This document shows, piece after piece, positions 11,656 through 22,666 of a stretch of 64,000 nt of DNA; positions within the stretch are counted from its first letter, which is position 1, and every line of letters begins with the position of its first letter. The DNA comes from Nepenthes gracilis (taxonomy: Eukaryota; Streptophyta; Magnoliopsida; Caryophyllales; Nepenthaceae). The stretch lies in the NCBI GenBank assembly GCA_033239525.1, contig BSYO01000030.1:7911119-7975118 (forward strand), given 5' to 3'. The notes beneath the pieces are model-generated. The model searched no databases. It worked only from the letters and a program-made list of their open reading frames with translations, and was not told the origin of the DNA. The position numbers and the translations under genes are program-made.

Positions 11656-12818
11656 CTATGGTTGCTTTGCCTTGTTGGCCTCCTCGACTACTATATAAGC
11701 ATGGGCAAAAATTTTGATCTCTTGGAAGGTTTGTGAGTCATTATGGGCCAAATGTTTGAAAAAGTCACCCAATTTTAGAGTCGATATAAAAGCACCCAGT
11801 TTTATCTTGTCGGTGAGTTTAGGTATCTTTCGGCCCTTAGTTGTGAACTGAAACATGAAGCTCTTCAAACCTTCGTTCGACTTCTGTTTGTCGAGGGCAA
11901 GTTGCCAAGGTTGTTTATATTCCCTTCGGCTTGAGGCGAAGTGCAACAAAAAATTGTCAGCTAGTTCCTGAAATGTCCAGATCAAGTTAGATTGAAGTTG
12001 ATAGAACCAAGCTCGGGCACCTCCTTTAAAAGCTAGGAGAAAGTATAGATACATTGCGGTTTCATCTAGGCCCTGAAAGCTCAGGAGGGTATGGAAATGA
12101 TCAAGATGGTCTATTAGATCTGTGCTCTCGTCGTAAGGCTCAAAGGTCAGGATCTTGAACTTGTGAGGGAGTGGTTGTTTTTGAATCTTCATCGTGAATG
12201 GCTATCTTCTTAAGTTTGTGGATTGCCCGTCGGCGTCTCTTCTGAACACATGCTGCCATTTTTTCTTCACTTTCTCCTTCGTTTGAGGAGGGGCTGCCAT
12301 TCTTTTTTCATTAAGAAAGATCCTCAACTCCAAGTGGTTCTATGTGGCATGAGAAGCTAGGTGGCTTATAGCCCTCGGAGGGTGCATGCTATGAGAGGTT
12401 ACTCCTTGGTCCGAGGTCCTCCTATCGTCACGGGAGTAGCAGGAATTTTCCCTCTTACGGCTATCCTTCCGGGTCTTGTAACTTCAGCAACCCTCTATGC
12501 ATGATAGGACCCTGTTGCTTGAGGTAGTTTGGGTCCCGAAGTTGTCAGACTAATGGGACATTTTGGTGGGGTGCTTCTTCCCTCTATTCCTCCGCTTAGA
12601 TGTCGCAGTTTGAGAGGTAGAAGATGGAGCCCCTTTCGGTTGCTCATCCCGGCATGTGCAGATGGTTTGGATAGCGTGGAGATATCGTCTATCCGTATCG
12701 CGAGTGCATGCACGCAGGGGTTGAGATGGTCGTCCACGCGACTACTAGTAGAATGGTAGTTGCCATATGAGGTGGCATCTCTGATCGGCATACTGATTTG
12801 TGCTTGAGTGTTCACCAT
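11656..12818 (-). pseudogene. Ty3/gypsy gag polyprotein relic
   Basis: The minus-strand frame 12192-11656 (178 codons) has the conserved retrotransposon gag core: FEPYDESTDLIDHLDHFHTL, a FQGLDETAMYLYFLLAFKG-like segment, GGARAWFYQL, then a FQELADNFLLHF and SSRREYK block, and an ISTLKLGDFFKHLA-like end. This is the capsid-region family shared by Athila/Tat elements. The upstream frame 12818-12495 is Pro/Ser/His-rich and probably the gag N-terminus, separated by frameshifts or stops between 12494 and 12193. The protein would form virus-like particles of the retroelement. It is broken and presumably inactive. Confidence 0.75.
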
Positions 12819-12879
12819 ATTCTTTTTTGCTGGGATATGATAGTCGGACTTTTCAATTGTTTTTCATGGATGGAGCCAA

Positions 12880-13651
12880 TGTTACATTCTCGGATCCGGG
12901 TTATTGTACGGATTAGTTAATCAAGAATCGGATCACCTGGTCTGGTTGATCTTAAGCGAGTTTGGTCTTCGTATGCTTCGAATATGGATTTTATGTAATA
13001 CAATGGACAAACAAAAGTTTAAAAATTGGCAGGATTCACTTATTAGTTTATCTTCTAATACTCAAATTAATTATCTTTTTATATTGAAAGAGAAAAAGAA
13101 GATACAACATGAAAGTGTTAATACTTGTATAGAGGGCCTTAATGTGATACGCTTGATGGAAAGTGTCTTAAAAAGAAAGAAAAATGCACTCAAAGTAGAG
13201 CGTCTTGGAACTATCGCCGGCTAGAAGTTGGAATTTTGCCGGAGGATTTGTTGTAATGACAATAATATGCTTTTTGCTTGGCCGTATTGCTTGTTATTCG
13301 TCCTGCCTTTTTCCTGCTAGAAAGGAATAATATATATAGAGTTAAGGGGCAGTTTGATCTCCTGATAATTGTCAATGGAACTGCTCGAATAGATAAGGAG
13401 GTACTGTTTGGCCAACAGTTCCTGATCGGTAACCGTATCCATTGAGTAGTCTGGATAAGAAAAGAAGGTTATTCATTCAAATCGGTTAGGATTGGTTCCT
13501 TTAATGTGCGGGAAGTGTGTAGTTTTCATAGGGCCAATGGGCCCATCTATTCACTTTGCACCATATGGGTCGATTGAGATATTATAGAGTTCTAAACTAA
13601 TTTCTTTTACCGATGGGTCTTCTTCTTGGGTTAGGCTGATCATAACCATCA
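12880..13651 (-). repeat. 5' LTR of the truncated Ty3 element, with adjoining primer site
   Basis: On the + strand it starts TGTTACATTCTCGG at 12880 and is proposed to end ...AACCATCA at 13651, fitting TG...CA limits. Immediately left, 12861-12879 read on the minus strand is TTGGCTCCATCCATGAAAA, a degenerate form of the TTGGCGCCGTC-type primer binding site. The LTR start resembles that of the full element at 15794. The far end is placed by the TG...CA rule only. Confidence 0.5.
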
Positions 13652-15793
13652 AATTTGTATTTTTGACTTGTTGACAATTAAATACATAGGTCAGGCTAGA
13701 AAAAAACTATATGTTAGTATACTTAAACTCGAGTAATGAATTTTATAATGATAAAATTGAATTTGACTTTGGTTCAATACTTTATTAAGTTTATATCAAA
13801 TGAGCTAAATTCATGTTTTTAACAAAGTAGTAGTTGATGAATAAGTAATAAGTATGTGTACTATATGTATAAAATATATAAATTTATATTATTTTATATA
13901 GTAAATTATAAATAAAATTAAATTCAGTATATAATTTGCTATTTTATAGTACGTATGTTTTTGTGACTTTTGGTCATTTTAAAATAAACTATCATAAAGT
14001 AAATTTAACTAGTTAATTTACTTTAAATAATTATATTTAGTAAATTTATCAAATAATTATTTTTATTTTATGTCAGATAATTAAAAACCCACAAATAACT
14101 ATTAATAAATAATAATTTGTTAAAACATTTACGAAACTAAGAGAAACAAAGAAAGTTATTTTCAAAAAAAAATAGAAAATAAAAAAAATAAAAAGTAAAA
14201 ATAAAAGTAAAAAAAATGAAAAATAAAAAATTCTTTTTTCAACTAAACAGGATCTTATCTTCCTATATTATAACAAATCATGTGCAAGAAGCCCATCATA
14301 AGCTCCCACTGGCAATGCAATATCATTGGATCAACACCGGTTTGTTGGATTTTGATCCCTCCTATGTGGGTGTAACAACAGATGGATAGTAATCGAAAGG
14401 CCATGCAATATTTGTATAAGGATTACAGTATTCGCATGCACGAATCATCGATTGGATGCATGGAGGCTAACTTGGATCTTCACATAGCCATGCAATGACC
14501 AATTCCCCATCTATAAACATCCAAACTGGCAAACCAACCAATTTAATTACATCTTACACCTCGTGTTTCTAATGAGCCTTGGGCTCTTCTACACTACCCC
14601 TTGATCCCTTACTCTACACCCTTGGCAAATCAACTCGTTCATTCTCAGTTATTCCAATGCTATGCATGTTTAGCCTACGACCCATGAACCTTGTCCTCCT
14701 TGCCATTTGATTGTTACAAGCACTTACAAACTTAGAAATCATAGTAGCATGCCTACGGATATAATGCCAAGATGCTCTTTAAACCGTCATTTCTCTATTG
14801 TATTTATTAATCCAATAAGCGTTTTAGTATCATACATACTGAAATAATTTTTTTTAAAAAAAAGAAAGAAAAAAAGAAATGAGAATAACAACTGACTATT
14901 AAGAATATATGATTCTACCTAGAGAAATATGGAAGCTATCGTCTAAAGATTTCTTATAGGGGACAAACTTGATCCCTCGACTGAGTGCTTATCGTTTTTG
15001 TTTTGTTTGTTTGTTTGTTTTTTTTTTTTTTTTTTTGTAATTTATGTTGTAGGAAAAATTAAAACTCTAAATCAAGTCCACTAACAAAATTCATTCAACT
15101 AACAAAATTGAAACTTTATGTGGATTTTAGAAAATTTTAATATAAAATACAATTTTAGTTAGAATTATGATATCCAAATAATTGTAGAGTAATTTTACTA
15201 TCTAGCCATTATAATAGAATATTTTTTTGAGGATGAGGCCCTTGTGTATTTTACATTACAAATAGTAGTAAATAGAAAAAAGGTAAAACAAAAGATAATG
15301 ATTGATCTTACTTATTTAGAGAAAAATTTTACATGTTTATTTATTTATTTTTATTTAAATTTATTAATATAGATAAATATAAAAAAACTGTGTGGTCCAA
15401 AAATATTAAATAGTAGTTAAAAGATGTCTCTGACATAACTATTAAACTAGATAATTGTCAACTCAATAGATAGCAATGAGGGGTGTTGCTTCTTCCAAAT
15501 GAAATACGCTAAACTATTGAATCAAAATTAAATAATTAAAGTTCAAAAATAACAAAAAATAACAAATGTAATTTTTTTTATTTTTTCATAATATTAAATA
15601 CTAAATTTAATATAAATGGTTGCAAATTGGCAACAATATTTTTTAATAAATAATGCAATTTTGTGGTTTGTCACTGGTATTTTAAAAATTTTTAATTGAA
15701 ATTATCTAATAATTTTATATAAGCTATTAAATTATATAAATAATATATATATATTTTCAAATTGGGGAATACAATTATATCAATTCATATTGA
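13652..15793. other. AT-rich intergenic spacer
   Basis: No gene recognised. It consists of very AT-rich sequence (13680-14270 and 14800-15790) around an island of mixed composition (14280-14800) that holds the RY-motif cluster listed separately. Homopolymer and short repeats include TTTG units and a T-run at 15000-15036. Confidence 0.5.
14402..14517 (+). promoter_or_regulatory. Orphan promoter-like cluster: four RY motifs and a TATA box
   Basis: CATGCA occurs at 14402-14407, 14435-14440 and 14489-14494, and its reverse complement TGCATG at 14457-14462, all within 93 bp. TATAAA follows at 14512-14517 in the setting CCATCTATAAACATCC, and a leader-like CAAACCAACCAATTTAA comes about 20-30 bp later. 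CATGCA is the RY element bound by B3 factors (ABI3/FUS3/LEC2) in seed storage-protein promoters. No long open frame follows, only a 17-codon frame beginning at 14657. I infer a relic of a seed-type promoter whose gene is gone, or a non-coding transcript start. Confidence 0.4.
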
Positions 15794-16848
15794 TGCATTC
15801 CTGGATTCGGATTTTTCGACGGGTTAGCGAGCTACTCAATTTTTTTCAGCGGATCGACTCGAGTCAATCAGGTCCCTGTACTTTTAATTTGGACCCTATT
15901 CAATACAACTAAAAATAAAAGATCAGATGATTGATGGGACTCGCTCCACAGTATATTCTCTAACACTCAAGTTAAAAATCTTTTCCAACTGATAGAAAGA
16001 TGTGATGATATGAAAAAAAAATACATGAATGCATGTTATGGGGGATCGAGTGTTTGGTATGCCTGCTTGAGGGGCAACTTGGAGGTTTGCCCATTTAAAT
16101 GGCAGATTAGAGACATGCTTGCCTGAGAGGGAGGTTAGGAGATGTACTCGCTTGAGGGGCGGCTTTAGAAATTAAAGACTTTGCTCCTGTTGATGGCGAA
16201 ATTCTGGAGAGAGTGGTGCCTCGCCGCGGGGTGGCTAACTGGTGAATCTACCCACAGGGGAGTGGCTGACTAGAGGAAGAATGGGATCTCGTGTGTTGAC
16301 GGATTCGCTGATATCTTCTCCATGCTTGTAGATGGCTTTCTCTCTCCTTTTTATCTTGTATCTTCCCTCCTCTATGAGCTTAGAGTCATTTGGGTTTCGA
16401 GTCCCTCCTCCTTGTGGAGGAAGGGATGCATACTTATAGTGAGAGAGCGAGCTGACTTTACCTTTGGTGCTAAGACCGGTGATAACTGTCTGCCACAATT
16501 CGCTGAGTTGCTCTTATCATTCTAGGGAGATGTCCTATTCGATGGATATTTTATAAAAATTTATTGAGTTGGTTATGGCTAGTTGTCAGTCGTCGCGTAT
16601 GGTGTTTCCTTCTTAGGGGTGATAGCGTGATCAGGGGAAATATTTGCTAAATTATGACTACTTGTCCCAATATGGCAAGCTTCACTTGCGGGTATTCTCT
16701 GTGTCGAGCCGCTAAGCTATCGGGTCTTCTCTAGGCCGAGTAGCTTGGGCTACTGATTAGGCTTTCCATTGTGCCTTTTGGGTTTTGAATTTCTTGGAGT
16801 TTTGCTGGACTTCTGTTAGGTCGGTCCATTAGATTATTGGACCTATCA
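15794..16848 (-). repeat. 3' LTR of the 8.0-kb retrotransposon
   Basis: Begins (+ strand) TGCATTCCTGGATT and ends GGACCTATCA. It aligns over its whole length with 22667-23807, for example the shared words GTTAAAAAT, GGGGAGTGGCTGACTAG and GTGCATACTTATAG-like runs. It is shorter than its partner mainly because it has fewer copies of an internal repeat of about 30-35 bp with CGCTTGAGGGG as core (16063-16168). Short open frames within it recur in the other LTR and are not genes. Confidence 0.8.
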
Positions 16849-16860
16849 CTAGCCCCCATG
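16849..16860 (-). other. Polypurine tract of the 8.0-kb retrotransposon
   Basis: Read on the minus strand it is CATGGGGGCTAG, directly abutting the TGATAGG start of the 3' LTR. Position and composition fit the plus-strand primer site of an LTR retroelement. Confidence 0.7.
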
Positions 16861-18603
16861 TTGAGAAGCTAAGTTTTGCCAACTCCTGGCATGTCTAATG
16901 ATGGGATGTCTTCTGCAACTTTAGCTTATGCGTTCCTTTTCGAGGCAGTTTTGCTGCTTTCCTGTGCAGGTGGGTAATAATTCGGCGTCCTGCTTTGCAA
17001 GATTTGGGGGCAATCTTCTGAGTGTCATTGATTCTCTATTGATTACGCTGGCGACGTGATCTTCCGCAATAATGGCACGCCAATCTCCTCTTCTAGCTGT
17101 AAATAGGGGGACTTGCAACACCTTGCTCCATGAATCATCTATACCAACTAAACTATGTGAATGTTCGGGGTGGACATGAAGCTTACACAACTACCTATCA
17201 AAGTCGACGGAGACCTTGGCTCAATGCTAGGAGTTGGTGCTAAAGGCGTGTTTGAGTTCCGCTTTGGTTTCCCTCTTTTCGTCTTTGTGCAACCTAGCTT
17301 CGCATAACACTGAGCGAGGTTTGGATCAGCTTCCTTCTTTGCCAGCTGGTGATGGTGGGCCTTTTTCAGGGCGGTCTCAAAGGAGTGATGGTTCAGCCAA
17401 TTTGGTGAGAAATAGTGACACCCCATCCCCTCCTGCCAAGCGGCTCCATCCTATGCCACTCGCGGGAGGTCTGCTCTGGAGGTTGCTGATAGGGTTACGT
17501 TCTCAACTTTACACCAAATCTCGGGCTATTGTTGCTACACTAGGTTTGGTGTATGGCCTTGCACGATTTTGGTCAATTTCAGTGGACGACTTTAGATGGA
17601 TGATTCCTTGGATGGCACTGATGCTTCCTGCCTCGTTTTGGTTGGTGAGGGCTTTCGTATATACTTACTACTTCGGTAGCTGGAGGGCAGTAGCACTCAG
17701 GAGCCCGATCTTTTCAACCGTCTAGAGTGTGGTGCTTTAGCCACTGAGATTTCATTCTAGGGTCATGTGCCTACTTGGCCTTCGAGTGATTGTCCTAGGA
17801 GGTAGGACTTCAGTAGTCGGATCATCGTCTCATGTACTTTTTTTCATTCCTGCCGAGTTGTAGGCCAGTTGTTGTGGGCTTTGCACTTTGTAAGAAGAAA
17901 TAATGACTGAAACTTTCGAGCATTCTTTTGACTTTATTGCATGGCCTCAATATTGTGGCACAAATGATTGAAGTGCTCGAATGTTATTTTCGGCCGCTTG
18001 GGCTATGCTAGTCTGACAATCTGGTGCTTCAAAAATTCGTTCTTCTAACATTTTGGCTCACGGCTGCTCGTCCTCGCACTTGGTAAGAGTAGGGGCTATC
18101 CGAGCTTGCCTCTAGTAGGTTAGGGTAAAACATCTTGATAGTGTGGTCGATTGGCATCTCGTTCTTTCAGTGGTCAAACTCGGTCAGGTTGTGGGCTAGT
18201 CAGACCAGCCTCGGGTTTGCCAAGGCTGGGGTCTGTCGACTTGCCACCTTTAGGAAGTGATGCACTAAGGCATCATTAACTGAACTGTGTTGTCATTCGT
18301 GCCAATCAAGGTGTCAGGTTGCTTTGATTTTGATGGGAACGTTATATTGCTTGTCATGTTGGTGCTAGTGAAAAGGCGCACCGCTGCACTAGTGCAAGGG
18401 CATGTGTCGCGGCCATCATGGGGACGCACTGCTCCAACGTCTTCGAACAACACCTTTTCCAGGTTTGGGTGTTTGGCTATTTGAGCACTGATCCCTCATC
18501 TATTTTGGCATTCTTTGGTTCTGTGGATGTCTTTGCCCTTTGCAATTTGTTTATTCTTTTGGCTGATACGCTTGGAATGACTCATTAGGACGTTGACGAT
18601 ATT

Positions 18604-19320
18604 TTGGCTTCGTTTGCTTTGTCGTCTTCCACCGCCTCGGTGCCCTCTATTGAGGGGGAAAGTGGCAATGAGCACATAACGGAGGACGCCGTAGAAGGTG
18701 ACTTAGGGAGTGAGGTGGTTGTCGAGGAAGGGCATTGCCTAAATTCCTCGACTCTTGATACCCCGGAGTTTTTAAGGGGGCCACCTGGCTTTGAGTCTGC
18801 CGGGTCCTCTTGTTGAGTTCATTCGCCTTCCTGTGAGGTAGGGCTTTGGAGATTTCTTCATCTTGCGCCTTTTCACTGTAGCTTCTAGTTGATGATTCTT
18901 TTTTGTTTGACTGTCGTAGAGGGCACCTCCTGGGTAGAATCGGTTGTGTGTTTGCGAGGAAGCGAGATCGCTCACTTGTTCCTCGCGCATACTAATCTGA
19001 TCACCAAGGAGATGGAGTGCTAGGTCGCTGCCACCGTGACCAAGGTGCAGTTGGGCTTGGAACGAGTCAGCCATCTAAACCGAGCTCTGTTCGAATCTAA
19101 GGCGAGATCGTGAGAGCTCATCGAGTCGAATGCTCAGGCTCTGGATCGAATCACGTCGCTTAAGGACTTACTTTGAAGGACTCGGTGGTAGCTCGTGGAT
19201 GCTCGGAGAGAGAATGAATGGCTTAGAGGCAAACTTTCGCTTAGAGTGCCCTAGGAGTCTGTCAAGGGCCTGCGCCATGTGGACCGAGGGGTCCTTAGCC
19301 CCAAGGTCTTCCAGTTAGGC
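18604..19320 (+). pseudogene. Antisense coiled-coil-like frame relic inside the retrotransposon
   Basis: On the + strand, opposite to the element, 18604-18816 is open and acidic (SIEGESGNEHITEDAVEGD). From about 18955 to 19235 a broken frame reads as a heptad-like, Leu/Glu/Arg-rich helix (EIAHLFLAHTNLITKEME, then LERVSHLNRALFESKAR, then NEWLRGKLS) with several stops. Tat-lineage elements are known to carry extra, sometimes antisense, frames of unknown function between pol and the 3' LTR, and this could be a remnant of one. Similarity to 'putative gypsy-type transposon' proteins is a guess from composition. It is not a functional gene as it stands. Confidence 0.35.
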
Positions 19321-19843
19321 CATAGATGTAGATTGTTTCTTGCATCTTTTTGGGATTGCTAGATGCTCTAAATGTATGTCTTGATTTTTCAATGGGACAG
19401 CTAGGTCATCTTGATCACAGTTGTCGATGTTTTTCTTGACACACTGAACTTCTCTGTCCAATGCTTCTTTTAATTCTTTTCTACTCGTTGACAAAGCGTT
19501 GAAACTATTGTCGTTGGGTTCGTCTGGATGCGGTCATCTGTTTGTATTCTTCCCTGCAGAAGGGTGTCGTGGCATGGAGGATATGCGGTTGCTGTTTAAG
19601 CCTTGCGGCTATCATTGTCAGGCTTTGATGCATGTGTATGACTAGTTGCACCCTCCCCTATCGGGAGCGGGTTGTGGCGCTGAGGAAAGGGTGATTGCTA
19701 ACTAAGCTTTAAGGCCATCGTTGCCGGGTTTGTACTGGCTTAGGTCGTCGCCCGCGTGTAGACTGATGGTACTTGTCCCTTCAGAAGGGATTTGTCATAC
19801 ACATGCTAAAAAGCCCCCTATGGTTTTGAGTTTGACTGTGCAC

Positions 19844-20003
19844 GGGCCGCTCAATGATAGAATCAAGGTTCAAATTCGACCGCGTATGGGTCGTTCGGTA
19901 CGTGACTAAGATTCAAATCTGACTGCATAAGGATTATTTGGTATGCGATTGAGGTTCAAATTTGACCATCTTTGGGCCGCTCGGTTTGGAACCGAGGTTT
20001 GGT
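19844..20003 (+). repeat. Tandem repeat, about 43-bp period, 3.5 copies
   Basis: Successive units begin GGGCCGCTCAATG, GGGTCGTTCGGTA, GATTATTTGGTAT and GGGCCGCTCGGTT, each followed by a GATT/AATC-type word and GGTTCAAATT(C/T)GAC. Units have diverged. It lies in the interior of the 8.0-kb retrotransposon. Confidence 0.6.
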
Positions 20004-22064
20004 AATAGGTGAATGGGAATTCATCTGACTTAGGGGTAGTCCAAATCATCTGTTTTTAAGCAATGTTATGCAAATATTCATATGAGAAGATAGACAATGA
20101 ATAAACAATTATTTTACTAATTAGAATATGATTCAAGCACTCAGTATGATGTATGCAAGACTTACCTGAATTTAGTGTGGAATTGTCGACGATACTTGTG
20201 GTGGATGGTGCGCTAGACCCCTGGGAGCAGTTCATGATCCTAGTTGCTTGGCTAGTGTGCATTGCTTTGGAGGGTCATCGAGGGGCTTTGGTAGGTGCTT
20301 TCGCCTGCGACCTCTATTCTTCGTGGGACTTGGTCTTTCACCATGGATTGGCTGGGCAATGCCTTGCTGCTGTATTGGGTGGTCCGATGGCTAGTGGTAC
20401 GGGCTCCATTGTCAACCGGTGCAGCCTTAGGTGACTCAGACTAATATGGCACTTGGCTTGACGATGCCTACTAGGTATGGTCCCCATTAGCAGACCGGCC
20501 GCTCACGCCAATGGTCTCGAGTCTGCAGCCCTATTTTTTGAGACATTGCGTGGAGTTCCTTCCTAAGAAGGGAGCCTCTTGGCAGCATCGGAGCCACGTG
20601 GATCGTATCGCTCTGGGCTTTTATCTGCATTTCATGGCTCAGTCTGTTTTCTAGCCGCCGCCTAATCTTGTCACTTGTGGACGCCTGGGCCACGAGGTCG
20701 TCAAGCTACTGGATCTTTTACAGATGTTGGACCCCATCGATTGCTTTGGAGTTGGAGGGCAGGGCCCCCAGTGTAACACCTTCAGATGAACGCATGTTGT
20801 CCAAAAAAGGGTGCATTCATACTTTGATCATTTGCACACCTTGGGGCCAGTTGTCAACATAGTTACCCAATGAGTGGCTGTCACCATGGGGACGTTCCTA
20901 GCTGGTGCAACGGGTAAATAGCCGAACATGTTGAGCCCCATTGTGAGTATAGTGACAACTTCTAGAGGATCTGCTACTCTGCATGGGGCTGATACGGGGC
21001 ACTCTCACAGGATCAACCTTGCCAAGCCACCGGGTTAGGCCTCTTGCTCCAGCGAGGTCACTTGTGAGCAGAAGGCCGAACCCTATGGAGACCTCTTCGG
21101 GTCAATCCTCTTGCCCCCGTGATGGGACGGTTGGATGCCTGTTGGCGTTGTAGGAGTCTCCTTCATGGGTGTAATGTTGCCAGTCATGTCGACAATAGTG
21201 AGGATGCCACTACTCTGGGCATTTGTCTTATATTCCGAGACTGGTTAATCTTTCCATCGGAAGTGAACCCTGTTGCCTGGATCCTCCTAAATATCGAGGT
21301 CGTCAGGCGGCTATGATTTTCCTTGGCGAGTGGTCTCTTCCTCCAACTCTTCCTTTTGGGAGTGTTTAGATTTATGCATGGGAAGAGGGAGCCCCCAGCA
21401 ACTGGTCGTTAAGGCGAGCACATGGGACATGTAACTGATTAAGCATGATGTCCAAGGCAAGACCAAATATCGCCATGGCTACCCGTAGGGTCGTCGACAT
21501 CAAGGTGATGTCTCTGGCGACATGCTTGCTGGAGCACGAGTACAGATTGTATTTATTTGATGATGTGTAACCTTCTGGTGCCGGAAGGGAGATGACCTTG
21601 GCCGACGAGTAACCAACATCTTCTGGCATGGGAGGATGTGGACAGGGGGCAGACCTCTTTGCACCTGAGGGCATCTCGGTCTTTTGTCTGCCTCTAGTAA
21701 CTTGGTTGATTGTCTGGCTACGGTTGGGCCCTATCACTCAAGGTCGCCCCGGTCTTGTGGTCATCAAGCCTTTGGATCTTCTAAGGATACAAGTTCTCTC
21801 CGATCATCTAGAGGTCAGAGGGTGGAGCCCCCAGCGTTAACCTTTGGATGGGTGGAAACGGTTTGGGGTCGATGTACTGTTAATGTTGGATTATTATTCA
21901 CTCCCGTGTGGGCTTATACCCGATTGATGACGAAAACCACAATACTCTATCTTAGCATTGAATTTGCACTCGCGAAAGTAGCCTTTCCAAAGGTTGACTA
22001 GGAGGCAAGTATGAGGGGCAATCAGGCAGAATTGAGCTTGAGGAGAAACCGAGGTGTCGAGGCC

Positions 22065-22325
22065 GAGAATGACCGAACTGCCTAATCCAAAGAGTGACCA
22101 GACTGCTGAATCGGGGTGATTGGATTTTCGAGTTTGAGTGGTGACCGAACTGCTAAATCCGAAGGGCAACTAGACTGTCGAGTCAGGGTGATTAGACTAC
22201 TGAATCCGAAGAGCGATCAGACTGTCGAGTTTGAACGGTGGCTGAACTATTGAATCTGAAGGGCGACCGATTCACTTTTGGATCGGACCGATTCACTAAA
22301 TCCGAAGAGCGATCGGACTGTTGTC
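22065..22325 (+). repeat. Degenerate tandem repeat built on GACCGAACTGCTAAATCCGA
   Basis: About six partly nested units recur, with the words CGAACTG, AATCCGAAG(A/G)GCGA, AGACTGTCGAGT and GGGTGATT in changing order. It lies some 330-600 bp inside the 5' LTR, in the untranslated leader position of the minus-strand element. Confidence 0.55.
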
Positions 22326-22644
22326 CAATAGTTTTTTCCTCTCGGTTCAACCAAGCTAGCGGTGAAATCTGCAGCAATTGATTCCCTTGAATCATCTGGA
22401 AGTTGAATGGTGAAGCCCTCAGCGTTGCACTTTTGGATGGGTGTAAATGGTCCGGAGACGATAGGGTCTGGACACCTAGTTGAGCGGTGAGTGGTTGCAC
22501 GCTTGGGGTCGGTCATCTATCTGTATGGCTAGCCAATGAGGGGTCGTCGCCATGGGTGATGACGTGTCAGATTGGTGCGTTAGCTCGCACTCGTGATGCT
22601 GACCATATTTGTTCTTGTAGTTGTAGTGGAAGACCTTTCACTTA

Positions 22645-22663
22645 TTCCCATAGACGGCGCTAA
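22645..22663 (-). other. Primer binding site of the 8.0-kb retrotransposon
   Basis: Read on the minus strand it is TTAGCGCCGTCTATGGGAA, three bases inside the 5' LTR. This is one or two changes from the TTGGCGCCGTCTGTGGG-type site seen in Tat-lineage Ty3 elements, usually assigned to a tRNA-Asp-like primer. It fixes the element's orientation. Confidence 0.75.
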
Positions 22664-22666
22664 TAA

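Larger units (their letters stand above)
10950..13651 (-). mobile_element. Truncated Ty3/gypsy retrotransposon (LTR, gag, start of protease)
   Basis: On the minus strand the order is LTR (13651-12880), degenerate primer binding site, gag (about 12818-11656), then a protease remnant (about 11165-10980), after which the element stops with no reverse transcriptase, integrase or second LTR. The sequence is clearly GC-richer than its flanks. The gag type and the primer site resemble the Athila/Tat branch of Ty3 elements. Truncation at about 10.95 kb is abrupt and next to the LTR fragment at 10.2-10.8 kb. Confidence 0.7.

Noticed and set aside
16235..16525. Open frames on both strands near 16.3 kb, with relatives at 23.06-23.53 kb
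   Set aside because: They are the two LTRs of one element; similarity reflects the LTR duplication, not genes.
17234..17725. 163-codon open frame on +
   Set aside because: No recognisable domain, lies inside the retrotransposon with overlapping frames on the other strand; GC-rich sequence gives long chance frames.
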